The notes: generated by a model not told the origin, from the sequence alone. A stretch of 64,000 bases of DNA from Antilocapra americana (GCA_007570785.1 ML664161.1:8254352-8318351), one strand, 5' to 3'. Shown: positions 23,990 to 35,902, numbered from the stretch's first letter. Program-made: numbers and translations.

Positions 23990-25038
23990 TTTAAAAATTT
24001 ACTTATTTGCCTGCATCAGGTCTTAGTTGCAACACTCGGGATCTTCATTGCATCTTATGGGATTTTTTCATTGTGGTGCGTGGGCTTCCCTCTACTTGTG
24101 GCTCATGAGCTCATTAGTTACAGTACATGGGCGTAGTCGCTCTGCAGCCTGTGGGATCTTAGTTTCCCAACCAGGGATCAAACCCGCATCTCCTACATCG
24201 GATGACAGATTCTTCTTTTTTTTTAAATCCAATTTTATTTTATTTTTGCCATTTTAAAAATTTTAACTGGAGGCTAATTACTTTACAATATTGTAGAGGC
24301 TTTTGCCATACATTCACATGAACGAGCCATGGGTATACATGTGTTCCCCATCCTGACCATCCCTCCCACCTCCCTCTCCATCCTCAGGGTCATCCCAGTG
24401 CACCAGCCCTGAGCGCCCTGTCTCATGCATCGAACCTGGGCTGGTGATCTATTTCACATATGATAAGATACATGTTTCAATGCTATTCTCTCAAATCACC
24501 CCACCCTCGCCTTCTCCCACAGAGTCCAAAAGTCTGTTCTTTATATCTGGGTCTCTTCTGCTGTCTCGCATATAGGGTCACCATTACCATCTTTCTAAAT
24601 CCCATATATATGCGTTATTATATGGTATTGGTGTTTTTCTTTCTGGCTTACTTCGCTCTGTATAATAGGCTCCAGTTTCATCCACCTCATTAGAAGTGAT
24701 TCAAATGCATTCTTTTTCATAGCTGGGTAATAGTCCATCGTGTATATGTACCACAGCTTTCTTATCCATTCGTCTGCCGATGAACATCTAGGTGGCTTCC
24801 ATGTCCTGCCTATTGTCAACAGTGCTGCAAGGAACATTGGGGTACACGTGTCTCTTTCTGGCTTCCTCGATGTATATGCCCAGCAGTGGGATTGCTGGGT
24901 CATATGGCAGTTCTGTTTCCAGTTTTTTAAGGAACCTCCACACTGTTCTCCATAGGGGCTGCACTAGTTTGCATTCCCACCAACAGTGTAAGAGGGTTTG
25001 GATGGCACACTCTTAACCACTGGACCACCAGGAAGTCC
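23990..25038 (-). mobile_element. CHR-type SINE split by an L1
   Basis: The reverse-oriented SINE runs 23990-24214 ('caggtcttagttgcaacact', 'gggatcaaacccgcatctcc') and resumes at 25015-25038 with 'aaccactggaccaccaggaa' and 'gtcc', the missing head. The L1 at 24215-24999 lies between the two parts, so the SINE is the older element. Confidence 0.9.
24215..24999 (-). mobile_element. Ruminant L1 3' end inserted into a SINE
   Basis: The poly(T) at about 24215-24225 is the reverse poly(A) tail. The + strand then shows 'ggtcatcccagtgcaccagc', 'ttctttctggcttacttcgc' and 'cagtgggattgctgggtcat', the reverse of the L1 3' UTR and ORF2 end. Flanks GGATGACAGATTCTT (24200-24214) and GGATGGCACACTCTT (25000-25014) match at 12 of 15 positions and are the likely diverged target-site duplication. 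Confidence 0.92.
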
Positions 25039-25689
25039 TAATACCTGCTGTTGTTTAAATCAGATGCAAGACGCATATACATACTTAGAGCAAACTCAGG
25101 GCAAAGCAGCAGTTAAAATTTCACAGACTTTGGGTAAGTAAAATGTTGGCAGTTAAATAACATTCCTCCTTCTAAATCATTAAAATTAGGGAAACAAAAA
25201 ATCCTAAGTACATTTGACCTTGGAGAATTTATTTCAGAGCAGGAAGTACCAGTTTGTACTTTAAAATGTTGCCCTCTCATCGTGTGAAGGTCATTTATGT
25301 GATAAGAACTGTATTCCATATCAAACCCACCCATCATCATTACTCTGGCATGAGTGTTAGTCACAAGATTTTATGGTCCCCCTCTCACACAGCAGTTGTC
25401 CTGGAAGAGCTAAGTGTGATACTAAGAATAAATGGAGTGGAGCCAAAGCATCACAGATTCTTATAGAAGGAGAATATAAATTTTTATAAGAGAATCTGAA
25501 GCACACTGATAGAATCAATGGTAGTTCATGTTTCATTTACTGACGTTTCCGGGTATTACTGATATTTTCTATTTTGCTGTTGATGTTACTCAGTGAACCT
25601 ATTACATTTAGGTATCTTGGAAAGATATTTTTTCACAGGTAATATATAGAGGTTCCTCCATTTATAGATAACCCTTCCTATATCTGATA
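25039..25689. other. PLD1 intron sequence without a recognised feature
   Basis: Unique AT-rich intron. Short open frames on both strands lack splice context and known domains. Confidence 0.55.
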
Positions 25690-27110
25690 TTAACACATAC
25701 TATAAAGACTGTATAATTAAAACAGTGCAGAACTGGTACATAGACAGCCAAACCAGTGCCTGAAATTGGAAGTCCAGAAATAGACCCAAGTAAGTATGGA
25801 AATTTTGCATATGATAAAGGTTGTAGCTCTAGGAAAAGGGCTTTTTAATAAAAGGTGCTAGTATAATTGCATAGGTATTTGAAAGAGATAAAAATTATAT
25901 ACATTCCTCCTAGCAATCATAAAACTCTAAATAAATTAGAGATGAAAATGTAAGCATATGAAACCATACAGGTGTTAGAAGAAAACCGACTGAATTCCTG
26001 GTAACCTGAGTGTAGGGGAGGCTTATAACTATCTAGAGGCAATAAAAGAAAAGATCAATAATGTTGGCTAAAAAAAACAAAACAAACTCTTTTGCCTGAC
26101 ACAAAACACAATAAGCAAAACAAAAGGCAAAGGACTTCCCTGGTGATCCAGTGGTTAAGCATCTACCTTCCAATTCAGGGGACATGAGTTCAATCCCTGT
26201 ACCAGGAAGATTCCATATGCTACAGAACAAGGAAACCAGGGTGCCACACTACTGAGCCTGCACTCCAGAGCCCCAGAGCCGCAACTACCGAGACGGCATG
26301 CTGCCACTGCCGAAGCCCTAGAGCCTGTGCTCTGCAATGAGAGAAGCCCCCTCTCGCTGCAACTGAAGAAAGCACTTGCAAGGCATCGAAGACCTAGCAC
26401 AGCCATAATAAGTAACTAATTTAAAAAATAACTGAAGGGAGAAAAAGATCAGTCTTCATAGAAAAACAGGTAAAAGACATGGACAATTCAAACACACAAA
26501 AAGATACATTTGAAAAGACAGTCATCTTCACTCATAATTAACAGAAATGCAAATTAAAACTATTACTGAGAAACCATATTTTAACCTATGAGACTGACCA
26601 AAAAAAAAAAAAAAAAGAAAGAAAGATAACATATTCTGTTGTTGAGACTGGGTTGAAGTAAGCTCTCTCTTACATTGGTGCTGAGAGTGCAAATTGGTAT
26701 AAACTTAGAGGGGAATTTGTCAATATCTAACAAAATTATCTATAGCCCAGCATTTCCACTCTAGAAACTTACCCTAAATATACAGTTCCAACAAATAAGA
26801 ACATATGTACACAAAGCTCCTAATTATATTATTGTAATTGAAAAATATTGAAGAGAACCTAAATGCGCACACAGAGAATGATTAGATTAACTATGGGAGA
26901 CTATGCGGAGGTAGAAAGGAATGAAACTCTCTATGAACTGATTCAGAGTGATTTTCAGGATGGAGTGTAAATTTAAAAACAGTAAATAAATGCACAAGAG
27001 AATATGGGGTATGTTATTCTTATGAAAGAGATTTGGAGAAATAAGAAAATGTACTTAGTTTCTGCTCACTTGTACAAAAAGGAACACAGCCCAAATAACC
27101 TAGAAACTGA
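25690..27110 (+). repeat. Old L1 3' region, split by a CHR-type SINE
   Basis: Old-L1 text in the + direction: 'aaaacagtgcagaactggta', 'cagaaatagacccaagtaag', 'aaaccatacaggtgttagaa', then after the SINE 'gacagtcatcttcactcata', 'aaattggtataaacttagag' and 'gaaaggaatgaaactctcta'. All frames are broken. Bases 27111-27506 beyond are unassigned. Confidence 0.65.
26128..26430 (+). mobile_element. CHR-type tRNA-derived SINE (long form) nested in old L1
   Basis: Head 'aaaggacttccctggtgatc', B-box-like 'gagttcaatccctgtaccag', then the long CHR body 'ctactgagcctgcactccag' and 'gagcctgtgctctgcaatga', and an A-rich tail. Confidence 0.9.
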
Positions 27111-27506
27111 AAAAATTTGTTACCAATAGAAGATGAGTAGATTAGGGTGAGAAAGACAGTGGGGAAGAAACCAAAAGGAGATATAGAGGAGGGGCGCTTG
27201 TCTAAGCATGTCTGTCTTTTGTATAGTTCTGACTACTGGAAGTCTACTGCATACACTCAAAAAAGAAAAAGAAAATCAGGAAAGATATAGGAAAAAAGAA
27301 CCCCAAATGAAATACAAACTAAAGCACGTGAACCTAACTGCTTTTCAAATTAAAACCATAATCCAAGGATACTTGGAACACGAACTTTTGATGATATATA
27401 CTCTTAGGCTAAAGACAAAAAGAACTATAAACAAATACTGGATTCTAGTGAGATATATTTTTCATAGTAGTTGGGCTAGCAATTTCTGTGTACTCTAAGA
27501 TTGAGC

Positions 27507-27529
27507 ATATATATATATATATATATATA
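27507..27529. repeat. (AT)n microsatellite
   Basis: Perfect AT tract of about 11 units. Bases 27530-27769 beyond are unassigned. Confidence 0.95.
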
Positions 27530-27769
27530 CTATAGATAATAGAAGTAGGTTTCTTATTGTGAGATAAAGAAGTTATAAAAATAGAGAGACGGCAAGAAGG
27601 AATCCTGTGGCATGGGACTGAAATGATAAGTATCAGTATGGAGATTAGATGAGAGAGAGATGGACAGATAGATAACGTGTATGCAAAAAGCCTCAGCAGT
27701 AATATCCCAGTAGCAATGATCACACCTCCTACCCAGAATTTGGTTTCTAAATACCACTTTCCACGGTGC

Positions 27770-27985
27770 ATGCATGGGTACTCAGTTGTGTCCTACTCTT
27801 TGCAACCCCATGGACTGTAGCCTGCCAGGCTCCTCTGTCCATGGAAATTTCCAGGCAAGAATACTACAGCAGATCGCCATTTCCTTCTCCAGGAGACCTT
27901 TCTGACCCAGAGATTGAACCCTTGTCTGTGCATCTCCTGCTCTGGCAGGTGGGTTCCTTACCATCTGAGCAACCGGGAGTGAACC
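27770..27985 (-). mobile_element. Bov-tA-type SINE
   Basis: The reverse element reads 'ggtactcagttgtgtcctac', 'gtagcctgccaggctcctct', 'ccatttccttctccaggaga' and ends at 'accatctgagcaaccggga'. Bases 27986-28365 beyond it are unassigned intron. Confidence 0.92.
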
Positions 27986-28367
27986 CATATAAATTCCCTG
28001 AAGAAATGATTGATTGCTGGGCTCGTTATGGGAACAGAATATATAAGATGGGTCTGAAACCCTTGTGCCAATGAAAAAAAGGCTGATGGGCATATATCAA
28101 AAGCCTCACAGGCCCCACTCCATACCTACTCCCCATTCATCCTTGCTATGAAATAATTCCTGTGGAGTGGCAGAAATCTTTCTTTCTTTATGAAAAATGC
28201 CTTTAAAAACAAAGCTCAGGGTGAGTACCAGTCACAGGGACCAAAACGAAGATAAGGGTTCCCAGCTAGAAAATAGATATATTGTGTCTGTCAAAAGAGG
28301 TGAACAGATCCACCACCCACTCTTGGGAGAAGAAAAAGTAAATTGAGAAATTACTTTGGCCAGTACA

Positions 28368-28970
28368 GTCATCACTCAGTATCCAGAGGGTCCTGGATCC
28401 AGGATCCCCAAAGATGAAAAAATCTGCCCTACTCTAGTCCTTTATGTTAATATAAAGTGGTATACCATTTCCACATGATGTACGCACATCCTCTTGTACA
28501 CTTTAAATAATCTCTAGATTATTTACAATACTTAATACAATGTAGCAGAAAGCAATGGCACCCCACTCCAGTGCTCTTGCCTGGAAAATCCCAAGGACGG
28601 AGGAGCCTGGTAGGCTGCAGTCCATGGGGTCGCGAAGAGTCAGACACGACTGAGCGACTTCACTTTCACTTTTCACTCTCATGCACTGGAGAAGGAAATG
28701 GCAACCCACTCCAGTGCTCTTGCCTGGAGAATCCCAGGGACGGGGGAGCCTGGTGGGCTGCGTCTATGGGGTCACACAGAGTCGGACACGACTGAAGCCA
28801 CTTAGCAGCAGCAGCAATACAATGTAAGTGCTATGCAAATAGTTGCCTGCTTGTGGCAAATTCAAGTTTTGCCTTTCGGAACTTTCTAGGTTTTTTCCCC
28901 TTAAATATTTTTAATCTGCGGTCGGTTGAATGTGTGGCTGGGGAACCTGCAAAGTACAGTTGAGTGTATG
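28368..28970 (+). repeat. Tigger-like (TcMar) DNA transposon remnant
   Basis: The left part 'gtcatcactcagtatccaga' and 'gatgtacgcacatcctcttg' resembles the well-known Tigger/MER2-group non-autonomous element. The right part resumes after the BOV-A2 with 'gtgctatgcaaatagttgcc' and 'tgcggtcggttgaatgtgtg'. The transposase is absent. Confidence 0.65.
28545..28815 (+). mobile_element. BOV-A2-type dimeric SINE with 11-bp target-site duplication
   Basis: Two tandem A-type units are visible, each with 'ccccactccagtgctcttgc' or 'acccactccagtgctcttgc' and a 'cgacacgactga'-like end, separated by 'tcactttcacttttcactct'. It ends in (AGC)n. The exact duplication AATACAATGTA at 28534-28544 and 28816-28826 defines the insertion into the Tigger-like element. 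Confidence 0.95.
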
Positions 28971-30062
28971 TTATTCTGTGAAGGAAACTGACTCAACAGA
29001 GTAACAAAGTTGGTGATGTTCACTTGTGGTGTGAGAATATACTGAAACAGTGGCTTCTGAATAAAACACGAGAAAGCCAGGAGCATGACAGGTATTAATA
29101 AAGAGCAATAGGCAGAAAATAATCAGGGGGGCTTCCAAAGTACACGTCATGGAGGTATTTGAGAATCTGGAGTTTTATATAGGCCCCCAAAACATATCTA
29201 TTGTGAACGTTGGTGCGTCTATAGCTTGAAAGATGAGAAATCTGATACAATAGACTCAGTTTATCATTCTGTGAAAGGACATGGAGTTGTTAGAGGCGTT
29301 TGCTGCTTAAACAAGCACTTCTTATATGTACACTTCTAATCCCGATTGAATACCTCTAGACCTTGTGTTATATTATACTAAATTGGCTGCTAAAATGCCA
29401 TAATTCATAGCAATTATAAAAATGATAAAGAAATGCTTTAAGTTAAACACTAAATCCCTGAAAATTAGCATATCAGAAAATTATACACTAATCACAGCTG
29501 GTTTTCTTTTCAGGAATTCTAACATATTCTTAGCAGCAGTTTTGTTATTTCTAAAGAACTGAAATAGGAGAAAACTATAGTTCTCTATCCAATTAGAGAT
29601 TAGCTAGTTCATGTGTTTAAAACCCACTATACTTTTATGAAAACAAAGCCAACAATACAACACTGTACCTCAAAAAGGGGCATTATGTAATTAATCTATT
29701 CTTCCACGTTTAGAGTACGAGCATTCCCCCACAGAGATGCCTGATTTTGACTTGTTCCCAGGGTACTTGGAACTCGTTTTGTAAGAGGGCTTAACATTGA
29801 AATTACTTCTTATGCTAAAATCCAATTTTTCCCCTGAATAGGTAAAGGAAGGAAAAGGGTCCAGAATCAAAGGAAACGCTTTATAATAAGCTCAGGATAT
29901 TTTTACAGTTGAGAAACTAAATAATAGTCTTGTTCTGACTTTTTATTCTCCTATAAACTCACCTTTGCATTTTTACTAGCCACTGTCATTACTGAATGAC
30001 TGTCCTGATTTATTTCTTTTTTAAAGATGTATCCATTTTTATCTCCTCTCAAATTTCATGCT
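28971..30062. other. PLD1 intron sequence without a recognised feature
   Basis: AT-rich unique intron; no exon, RNA gene or nameable repeat seen. Confidence 0.55.
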
Positions 30063-30178
30063 TTTTTTTTTTTTTTTGCCACACCATATGGCATGTGGGA
30101 TCTTAGTTCCCTGATCAGGGATCAACCCTCACCCCTGCAGTGGAAGCACAGAGTCTTAACCACTGGAGAAGTCCCCTG
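30063..30178 (-). mobile_element. CHR-type tRNA-derived SINE (short form)
   Basis: A poly(T) stretch is followed by 'gccacaccatatggcatgtg', 'gttccctgatcagggatcaa' and 'agagtcttaaccactggaga'. The head is slightly shortened. Confidence 0.87.
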
Positions 30179-30279
30179 ATTTTGTTTTTATCAATAGATC
30201 TTTTAGAACCTTACTCATTCACCATCAATTTCATTTTAAGCCATTACCCTAGAGATAGGGTAATACTCTGGTAAACCTG

Positions 30280-30503
30280 TGTGTGTGAGTGCTCAGTTGC
30301 TTCAGTCATGTATGACGTTTTGACCTAAGAACTGAAGCCCGCCAGGCTCCTCTCTCTGTCCATTGGGTTTTCATAGCAAGAATGCCTCAGTGGGTTGCCA
30401 TGCCCTCCCCCAAGGGACCTCCCTGACCCAGGGATCAAATCCGTGTCTCCTCCCTCTTCTGCATTGCAGGCAGATTCTTCACCACTGAGCCATCAGGGAG
30501 GCC
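30280..30503 (-). mobile_element. Bov-tA-type SINE
   Basis: The reverse element has 'gtgtgtgagtgctcagttgc', 'ccgccaggctcctctctctg', 'gggttgccatgccctccccc' and the head 'gagccatcagggaggcccc'. Confidence 0.9.
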
Positions 30504-31061
30504 CCTGGTAAATTTAGGTCCTGGATACAATTAGATATAACTTTTGAATGTATTTATTATTGGTGAGGTACATGTCTTATGTCCAAAGTTCTTTCTCAAG
30601 ATTTTTAGATTGAAGAGACCATTTGTGAAACATCACTGAATACTAAACAGAAATAGATAAGTTTAAAATCATACAGTCCTAAAGGCTTAACTCTATTTTT
30701 ACAGCTTCCAGGTCATTTAAAAATCCACTGGCCATAAAATTTGCCTCTTTAAAGTATGCAATTCAGTGTCTTTTTTTAAAAAAGGTATATTCACAAAGCT
30801 TTACCATCATCACCACTATCCAATTTTTAGGCATTTTAATTACTCCGAAAATAAAAGCCATACCCATTATATTTGCCTATATCTGGCCACAAGACTCAGG
30901 ATTTTCTGGCATTTCTGGCATTGGGAATCTGCTCCAACAAAGGAGCAGTTGTTTTCTTTTGGTTGTTTTATTTTCCTTCCTTTGTTTTTGTGTGAACATG
31001 TTTTCGATTCTCTTGGGCATATTCTATGGAGCAGAATTGCTAAGTTACATGGTAACTCTTG

Positions 31062-31178
31062 CAGAAGGAAATGGCAATCCACTCCAGTATTCTCGCCTGG
31101 AAAATTCCAGGAGCCTAGCGGCCTACAGTCTACGGGGTTGCAGAGAGTGGGCCATGACTGAGCAGCTGAGCACATGTT
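31062..31178 (+). mobile_element. Bov-tA-type SINE, 3' half
   Basis: It starts 'gcagaaggaaatggcaatcc', continues 'actccagtattctcgcctgg' and ends 'tgactgagcagctgagcaca'; the tRNA-like head is missing. Confidence 0.88.
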
Positions 31179-31199
31179 AGCTCTGTGTTTAACTTTTGG

Positions 31200-31205
31200 G
31201 GAACT
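31200..31205. other. Junction of old L1 and the SINE at 31062-31178
   Basis: After the SINE the old L1 resumes with 'ggggaactaccacactgctt', which is continuous with the L1 sequence before it. The exact duplication is not clear. Confidence 0.4.
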
Positions 31206-32030
31206 ACCACACTGCTTTCCAAAGAGTCCACGCCATTTTGAATTCCCAACTGCAATGTATGAGGATTTAAAAATCTTCATATTCTCATCATTATCTTTTT
31301 TATATCTTAAATCATAGCCATCTTAGTGGATATGAAGTTGTATCTTATGATTGTTACTTGAATTTCTCTAATGACTAATGATGTTGAGTATCTTTTCATA
31401 TGTTTACTGGCCATTTGTATATCTCCTCTGGAGAAATGTCTATTTAGATTCTTGGCCCATTTTTAAATTCGATTATCTCTTTATTGTTGACTTGTAAATG
31501 TTCTTTTGTGTATTCAGAATATGAGTCCCTTATCAGATATATCATTTGCAAACATTTTTAGTCTTTTTTTTCCCAGTTCCTTGATAGTGTCCATTGAAAC
31601 ATAAAAGCTTTTATGTCTAATGAAATCCAACTTAATCTATTTTTATATTTTTGTTGTAAAGCCAAGAAACCTATGTTAATACAATGTCAGAATGATTTTT
31701 GCCTATGTTTTTTTTCTAAGAGTTTTTACATTTTAGATCCTGATCCATTTTGACTTATTTCTTTGTATATGGTGTAAGGTCCAACTTCATCCCTTTGTAT
31801 GTGAATGTCCAGTTGTTCAAACACCATTTCAGGACATGGAATTGTCCTGAAACCCTTGTTGAAATCCAAATGACCATAGTCATAAGGGTTTATTTCTATA
31901 TTCTCAGGTCTATTCCTATGACCTATATGTCTATCCTTATATCAGCAGCACACTGGGTTTATTACTGTAGGTTTATAGTAAGTTCTAAAGTTGAGAGTGT
32001 GAGTCTTCCAATTTGTTCTTTTTCAAGAAA

Positions 32031-32232
32031 AGATGATTCATTGGATAAGACTCTGATGATGGGAAAGATTGGGGGCAGGAGGAGAAGAGGGTAACAGAGG
32101 ATGACATGATTGGATGGCATTACTAACTCAATGGACACGAGTTTGAGTAAGCTCCGAGAGATGGTAAAATACAGGGAATATAATCCATGGGGTCCCAAAC
32201 AGTCGGCACTACTCTGAGTGAACAACAGAGGT
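32031..32232 (+). mobile_element. BovB 3'-terminal fragment
   Basis: It carries 'gataagactctgatgatggg', 'ggaggagaagagggtaacag', 'atggacacgagtttgagtaa' and an 'ctgagtgaacaacagag' end, which is the last ~200 bases of BovB. No coding capacity. Confidence 0.9.
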
Positions 32233-32880
32233 TGTCTGGGCTATTCTAAATGCCACATTCATTTTTCTGCATTCTTTTTTTCTGCTCCTCAGACTGGGTA
32301 ATCTCAATTGACCTATCTTTAAGTCTGTTGATTTCTCTGTCTACTCCAGTACACTACTGAATTCTCTAATGTATATTTTATTTCAATTTATATTTGATTA
32401 TTTTTTTGTAAAAAAATTTTTTAATTAAAAAATTTTAGTTTTTATGGTCTCTATTTGGAGAGTGATTATTTTTATACTTCTCTTTAGTTCCTTAGATTTA
32501 TTTCCTTCAGTTTTTTTTAACATAGTTAAAGCTATTTTAAAGTCTTTCAAACTGTCAGGTCAAATTATGACTATTCTCTGAGGATTCTGGGAAGTTGGGA
32601 GCTTTCAACCTTTTCGGCTCCTCCCAGTAGCTGCCAGGCGTGTTTCCTTTCACAGTGATGGGGAGCTGCTTCTCAAGGCTGCCATGGAACTGAGGAGAGG
32701 GGGATGGGCACATGGCAAATTAAAAAGCTCGCTGCTTTTACCAAGATTCTGCTGTCCTTCTTGAATAAACAAATGGTTACAGGCCCTTGGTTAATTTCCC
32801 AAGTTCTGCAGAAGTTGATTTTGACAATTTTTGAAAGCATTTTTGTTGCTTTCATTTAGGAGTGGATTTGAGGGTGTCCC
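32233..32880 (-). repeat. Old LINE-like AT-rich remnant
   Basis: The text 'gacctatctttaagtctgtt', 'gatttctctgtctactccag' and 'gctattttaaagtctttcaa' resembles reverse-oriented internal sequence of old L1/HAL1-type elements. The right end (about 32590-32880) is less clear. Confidence 0.4.
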
Positions 32881-32889
32881 TACTATGCC

Positions 32890-33085
32890 ATGGGGCGTCC
32901 CTCGTGGCTCAAATGTAAAGAATCTGCCTGCAATACAGGAGACCTTCGTTCAATCCCTGGGTCAGGAGACTCCCTGGAGACAGAAATAGGTACCCAATCC
33001 AGAATTTGTGTCTGGAGAATCCCATGAACAGAGGAGCCTGGTCGGCTACAGTCCATAGGGTCACAAAGAAGCGACTTAGCACGCA
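32890..33085 (+). mobile_element. Bov-tA-type SINE
   Basis: Head 'gggcgtccctcgtggctcaa', B-box region 'tcgttcaatccctgggtcag', core 'gtctggagaatcccatgaac' and tail 'ccatagggtcacaaagaagc', followed by an ACGC repeat. Confidence 0.9.
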
Positions 33086-33204
33086 CGCACGCAGGAGGCC
33101 ACATACATACTTGTTGACCGAGTCCTCATCCTTAAAGCAGGGATGACCCCTTCCTGTTTACTTTCTAGGACTGTGGAGAGCGATCACAAGAGAAGATACA
33201 CATG

Positions 33205-33330
33205 AAGTCATTTTTTAAAATTTATATTTAATTTTTAATTGTAGTATAATTGAAATATTGTCTTGGTTTTTGCTATGCATCAGTGTGAATCAGCCATAGG
33301 TATACACGTGGGGTCTTTTGAGGTGCCTTA
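33205..33330 (-). mobile_element. Short L1 3' end, antisense
   Basis: The + strand 'taattgtagtataattgaaa', 'tattgtcttggtttttgcta' and 'gaatcagccataggtataca' is the reverse of the terminal ~120 bases of a ruminant L1. Confidence 0.65.
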
Positions 33331-33399
33331 CAAATGCCACTTCTTATAAAAAACAATTACTATAAGTAAATAAAAATAAATTATAAAAACTGTAAAAAT

Positions 33400-33520
33400 A
33401 GGGACTTCCTCAGTGATCCAGTGGTTAAGACTCAGCTTTCCACTGTAGGGGGTTTGCATTCTACCCCTGGTCAAGGAGCTAAGAACCCAAAGGCTGCAGG
33501 GTATGGCCAAGAAAATTAAA
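33400..33520 (+). mobile_element. CHR-type tRNA-derived SINE (short form)
   Basis: Head 'agggacttcctcagtgatcc', then 'gtggttaagactcagctttc', a degenerate B box and 'tatggccaagaaaatt'. It lies about 245 bases past the donor of the PLD1 exon at 33766-33815. Confidence 0.85.
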
Positions 33521-33765
33521 AGTGTAAAAAACTTTTTTTAAATTTATAAAAATACTCTCATTTTTATTACCTATGCATCTCATGCTGTGATGGCTTCATT
33601 TGAACAACTGTTAAGGCAATTTAGTGGAAATAAGTAATTTATTTCTGCTAAGCCTTTTGTGGGCTATCTTTTGTGAAGAGTTCTATAATCACACTGTAAA
33701 AACACTAATAATTACTAATATGTCCCAAGAAACAACCATGCAGGAAAAGAAAAGCAGTTACTCAC

Positions 33766-33815
33766 TCTCTGCTTTTAGTTGTCCAAGGATGGAATTTTCT
33801 CCTCTGCACATGGTT
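33766..33815 (-). CDS. PLD1: PLD1 internal mini-exon (~residues 848-865)
   Basis: This is a 50-nt exon, the smallest in the window. The minus strand reads acceptor GTATTTTCAG, then one base that completes Arg, 16 codons TMCRGENSILGQLKAE, one base (A) of the next codon, and donor A|GTGAGT. It sits between the [11 protein letters not shown] region and the second HKD of the PLD catalytic domain. Phase is 2 in, 1 out, and both neighbours agree. The split codon A|TT at the next junction gives Ile where I remember Leu in human PLD1. Skipping this exon would shift the frame. It is too short to be seen in an ORF scan and was found from the expected protein continuity. Confidence 0.97.
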
Positions 33816-34027
33816 CTGAAAATACATAAAGGAAAGAAACAATTAGAGAGATTTCAAAGGAATCAATCCCAATTGCAATAAAAACAGAGCAAGTGCTTTT
33901 ATGAGAAAATGCTACATAGGCTTTTTAAAAATAAAAAAAATACAAGTGTCACTTCTATTACTGATGGGACAAGTTGCTCTGAGGTGGATAAATGGAAAAG
34001 TTACAAAATTGATATTAGATTTCAGAA

Positions 34028-34236
34028 AGTGAAAGTGTTAGTCACTCAGTCGAGTTTGACTCTTTGTGACACCATGGACTGTAGCCCACCAAGCTCCTCT
34101 GGAATTTTCCAAGCAAGAATACTGGAATGGGTAGACATTCCCTTCCCCAGGGGGTCTTCCTGACCCAGGGATCGAACCTGAGTCTCCTGCATTGGCAGGC
34201 AGATTCTTTACCATCTGAGCCACCAGGGAAGCCCAG
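34028..34236 (-). mobile_element. Bov-tA-type SINE
   Basis: The reverse element shows 'gtgttagtcactcagtcgag', 'gtagcccaccaagctcctct', 'cagggatcgaacctgagtct' and the head 'gagccaccagggaagccc'. It lies about 210 bases upstream, in transcript direction, of the acceptor of the 50-nt exon. Confidence 0.93.
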
Positions 34237-35902
34237 AAAGAAGTGTCATTTTAAAAAAGGTGGATTATAAATGAGTTTTCCTTCTTAGAAAAGGAGGCAT
34301 TAGTTCCTTTGGAATGAAAGAAACTACTGCACCTGAGCTCTCTCGATAAAGATAGAAAACCCCTTAAAAGTGAAAAGTATAGCCTCGAATAGCTGACTCT
34401 ACTAATGGTTTTGTTTCTCAAGACTCTGATAATAGACAATGAATTAGACTGACAAAACAAAAAATTCTATGCTCCATCTGCTTGCTCTATGAAAGTAATT
34501 AAAAATACACTTATGCCTAGGAAATGCTATTATTAAAGATGATGCCAGCAAATAGAGATGTTTTTGCATAATAAAACATTATAGTTTCAGTTGCTGAACA
34601 AAAGCCAAACATGTTATTTCATTCAGCTGGTTCAAACCCAAGAAAACAGTCATAGAAAGTAATTACAATTGACAATATTCCAAAAATAATATTAGCATGG
34701 CAAATGAAGTGGATAAAACCAAATTAAACATTATGTCAGTGCCTTAAATACTTCAAAAGCTTTGTTGATCATGTTATAAATCAGATAATATGAGAAGTGG
34801 GCAAATCTTCAAGTGTATAGACCAAAGCACAGCGAAAGTCTTCTCATCCTGTCCCTGGGCAAAATTACCCCAGAAGAAACAAAACATCTTTACTTGAAAC
34901 CCTGGCAGACAGGGAGATACATGCTTGAAAAGTAAGAAAGAAACAAGAGGATTAAAAAAAAGATTTCCACTACAGTGGTACACTCAAACCACTGGAAGGC
35001 CTTGGATCCTGCAGGGGGTGCCTCCAGGGAGGAGGTCACAGGCCAGAGGGCATCTAAGCCCCAGCCTCCAATCGGACCAGGGCCCCGACTCCTTCTCTGC
35101 TTCACACACTCGGGGTTTGGGACAAGACCTTTATTTGTCCCTTCCCCACAAAGGAATTTGATTAGAAAGGTGGGAAACTACAAGTGGTTCTGAACAATGG
35201 GATAGTAAAGGAACATATCCAAGTGCTAGTCCTTGCTCTGACATATGATCCTGAGTAGCGCACTTTTGGGTCTCAGGTCACAGGGTTTGTAACTGGGAGC
35301 TGGATTCATGCCAGGGCCTGCTGCATTTACTTTTTGCTAGGTCACTCTTCTCAGCTAAGTGACCCAGAAAGAATGCCGGGTGGGGGCGGGAGGGGGCGGC
35401 AAGGATTGGTTTCCATCACTTTCTGTGCCACCTCTCTACACTGCCCACCAGCTAGGACCTCTCAGCCCTTTCACCATCATCTCCTGGCCAAATCTGAAGC
35501 CTGTGGGCCTTTTTGAGTGAATATGGACACTCTGCTTTTCAGAATATTGAGAACAGGACTTAGCATTCTCCCTAAAATTCTAACAGTGAGATGGTAGGGA
35601 AAACAGAATTAAAATTCCAGGAGACAGGAAAGAACCTTCATGCTTCACTTACTGGCAGAGACGATTATTACCAACCTTGTTGAAGGATTGCTGCCTAAAA
35701 TACTCATAAACCATCATGGGCAAATCATGTCACTGTAAGCATTTAATTTTTTTCTTTTATCTACTTACTGCAAAGAATATGGAAAGTTCAATAACTCTTT
35801 ATGGCTTGAAGATAATTTTAAAACTATCTTTAAAATTAATTATGTATAATGAACTTTTATATAAAGTTCTTATCTCCACTTATAATATATATTAATATGT
35901 AC
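34237..35902. other. PLD1 intron sequence without a recognised feature
   Basis: Unique sequence. The part 34975-35520 is GC-richer and has short open frames on both strands, but I see no domain, splice-bordered exon or promoter element that would support a gene. Confidence 0.55.

Larger units (their letters stand above)
30745..32030 (-). repeat. Old L1 (L1M-type) 3' end, antisense
   Basis: The + strand shows the reverse 3' UTR ('gtatgcaattcagtgtcttt', 'agctttaccatcatcaccac') and then reverse ORF2 end ('ttttcatatgtttactggcc', 'atgagtcccttatcagatat'). It is interrupted by the partial SINE at 31062-31178 and abuts a BovB 3' fragment on the right. Confidence 0.7.
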
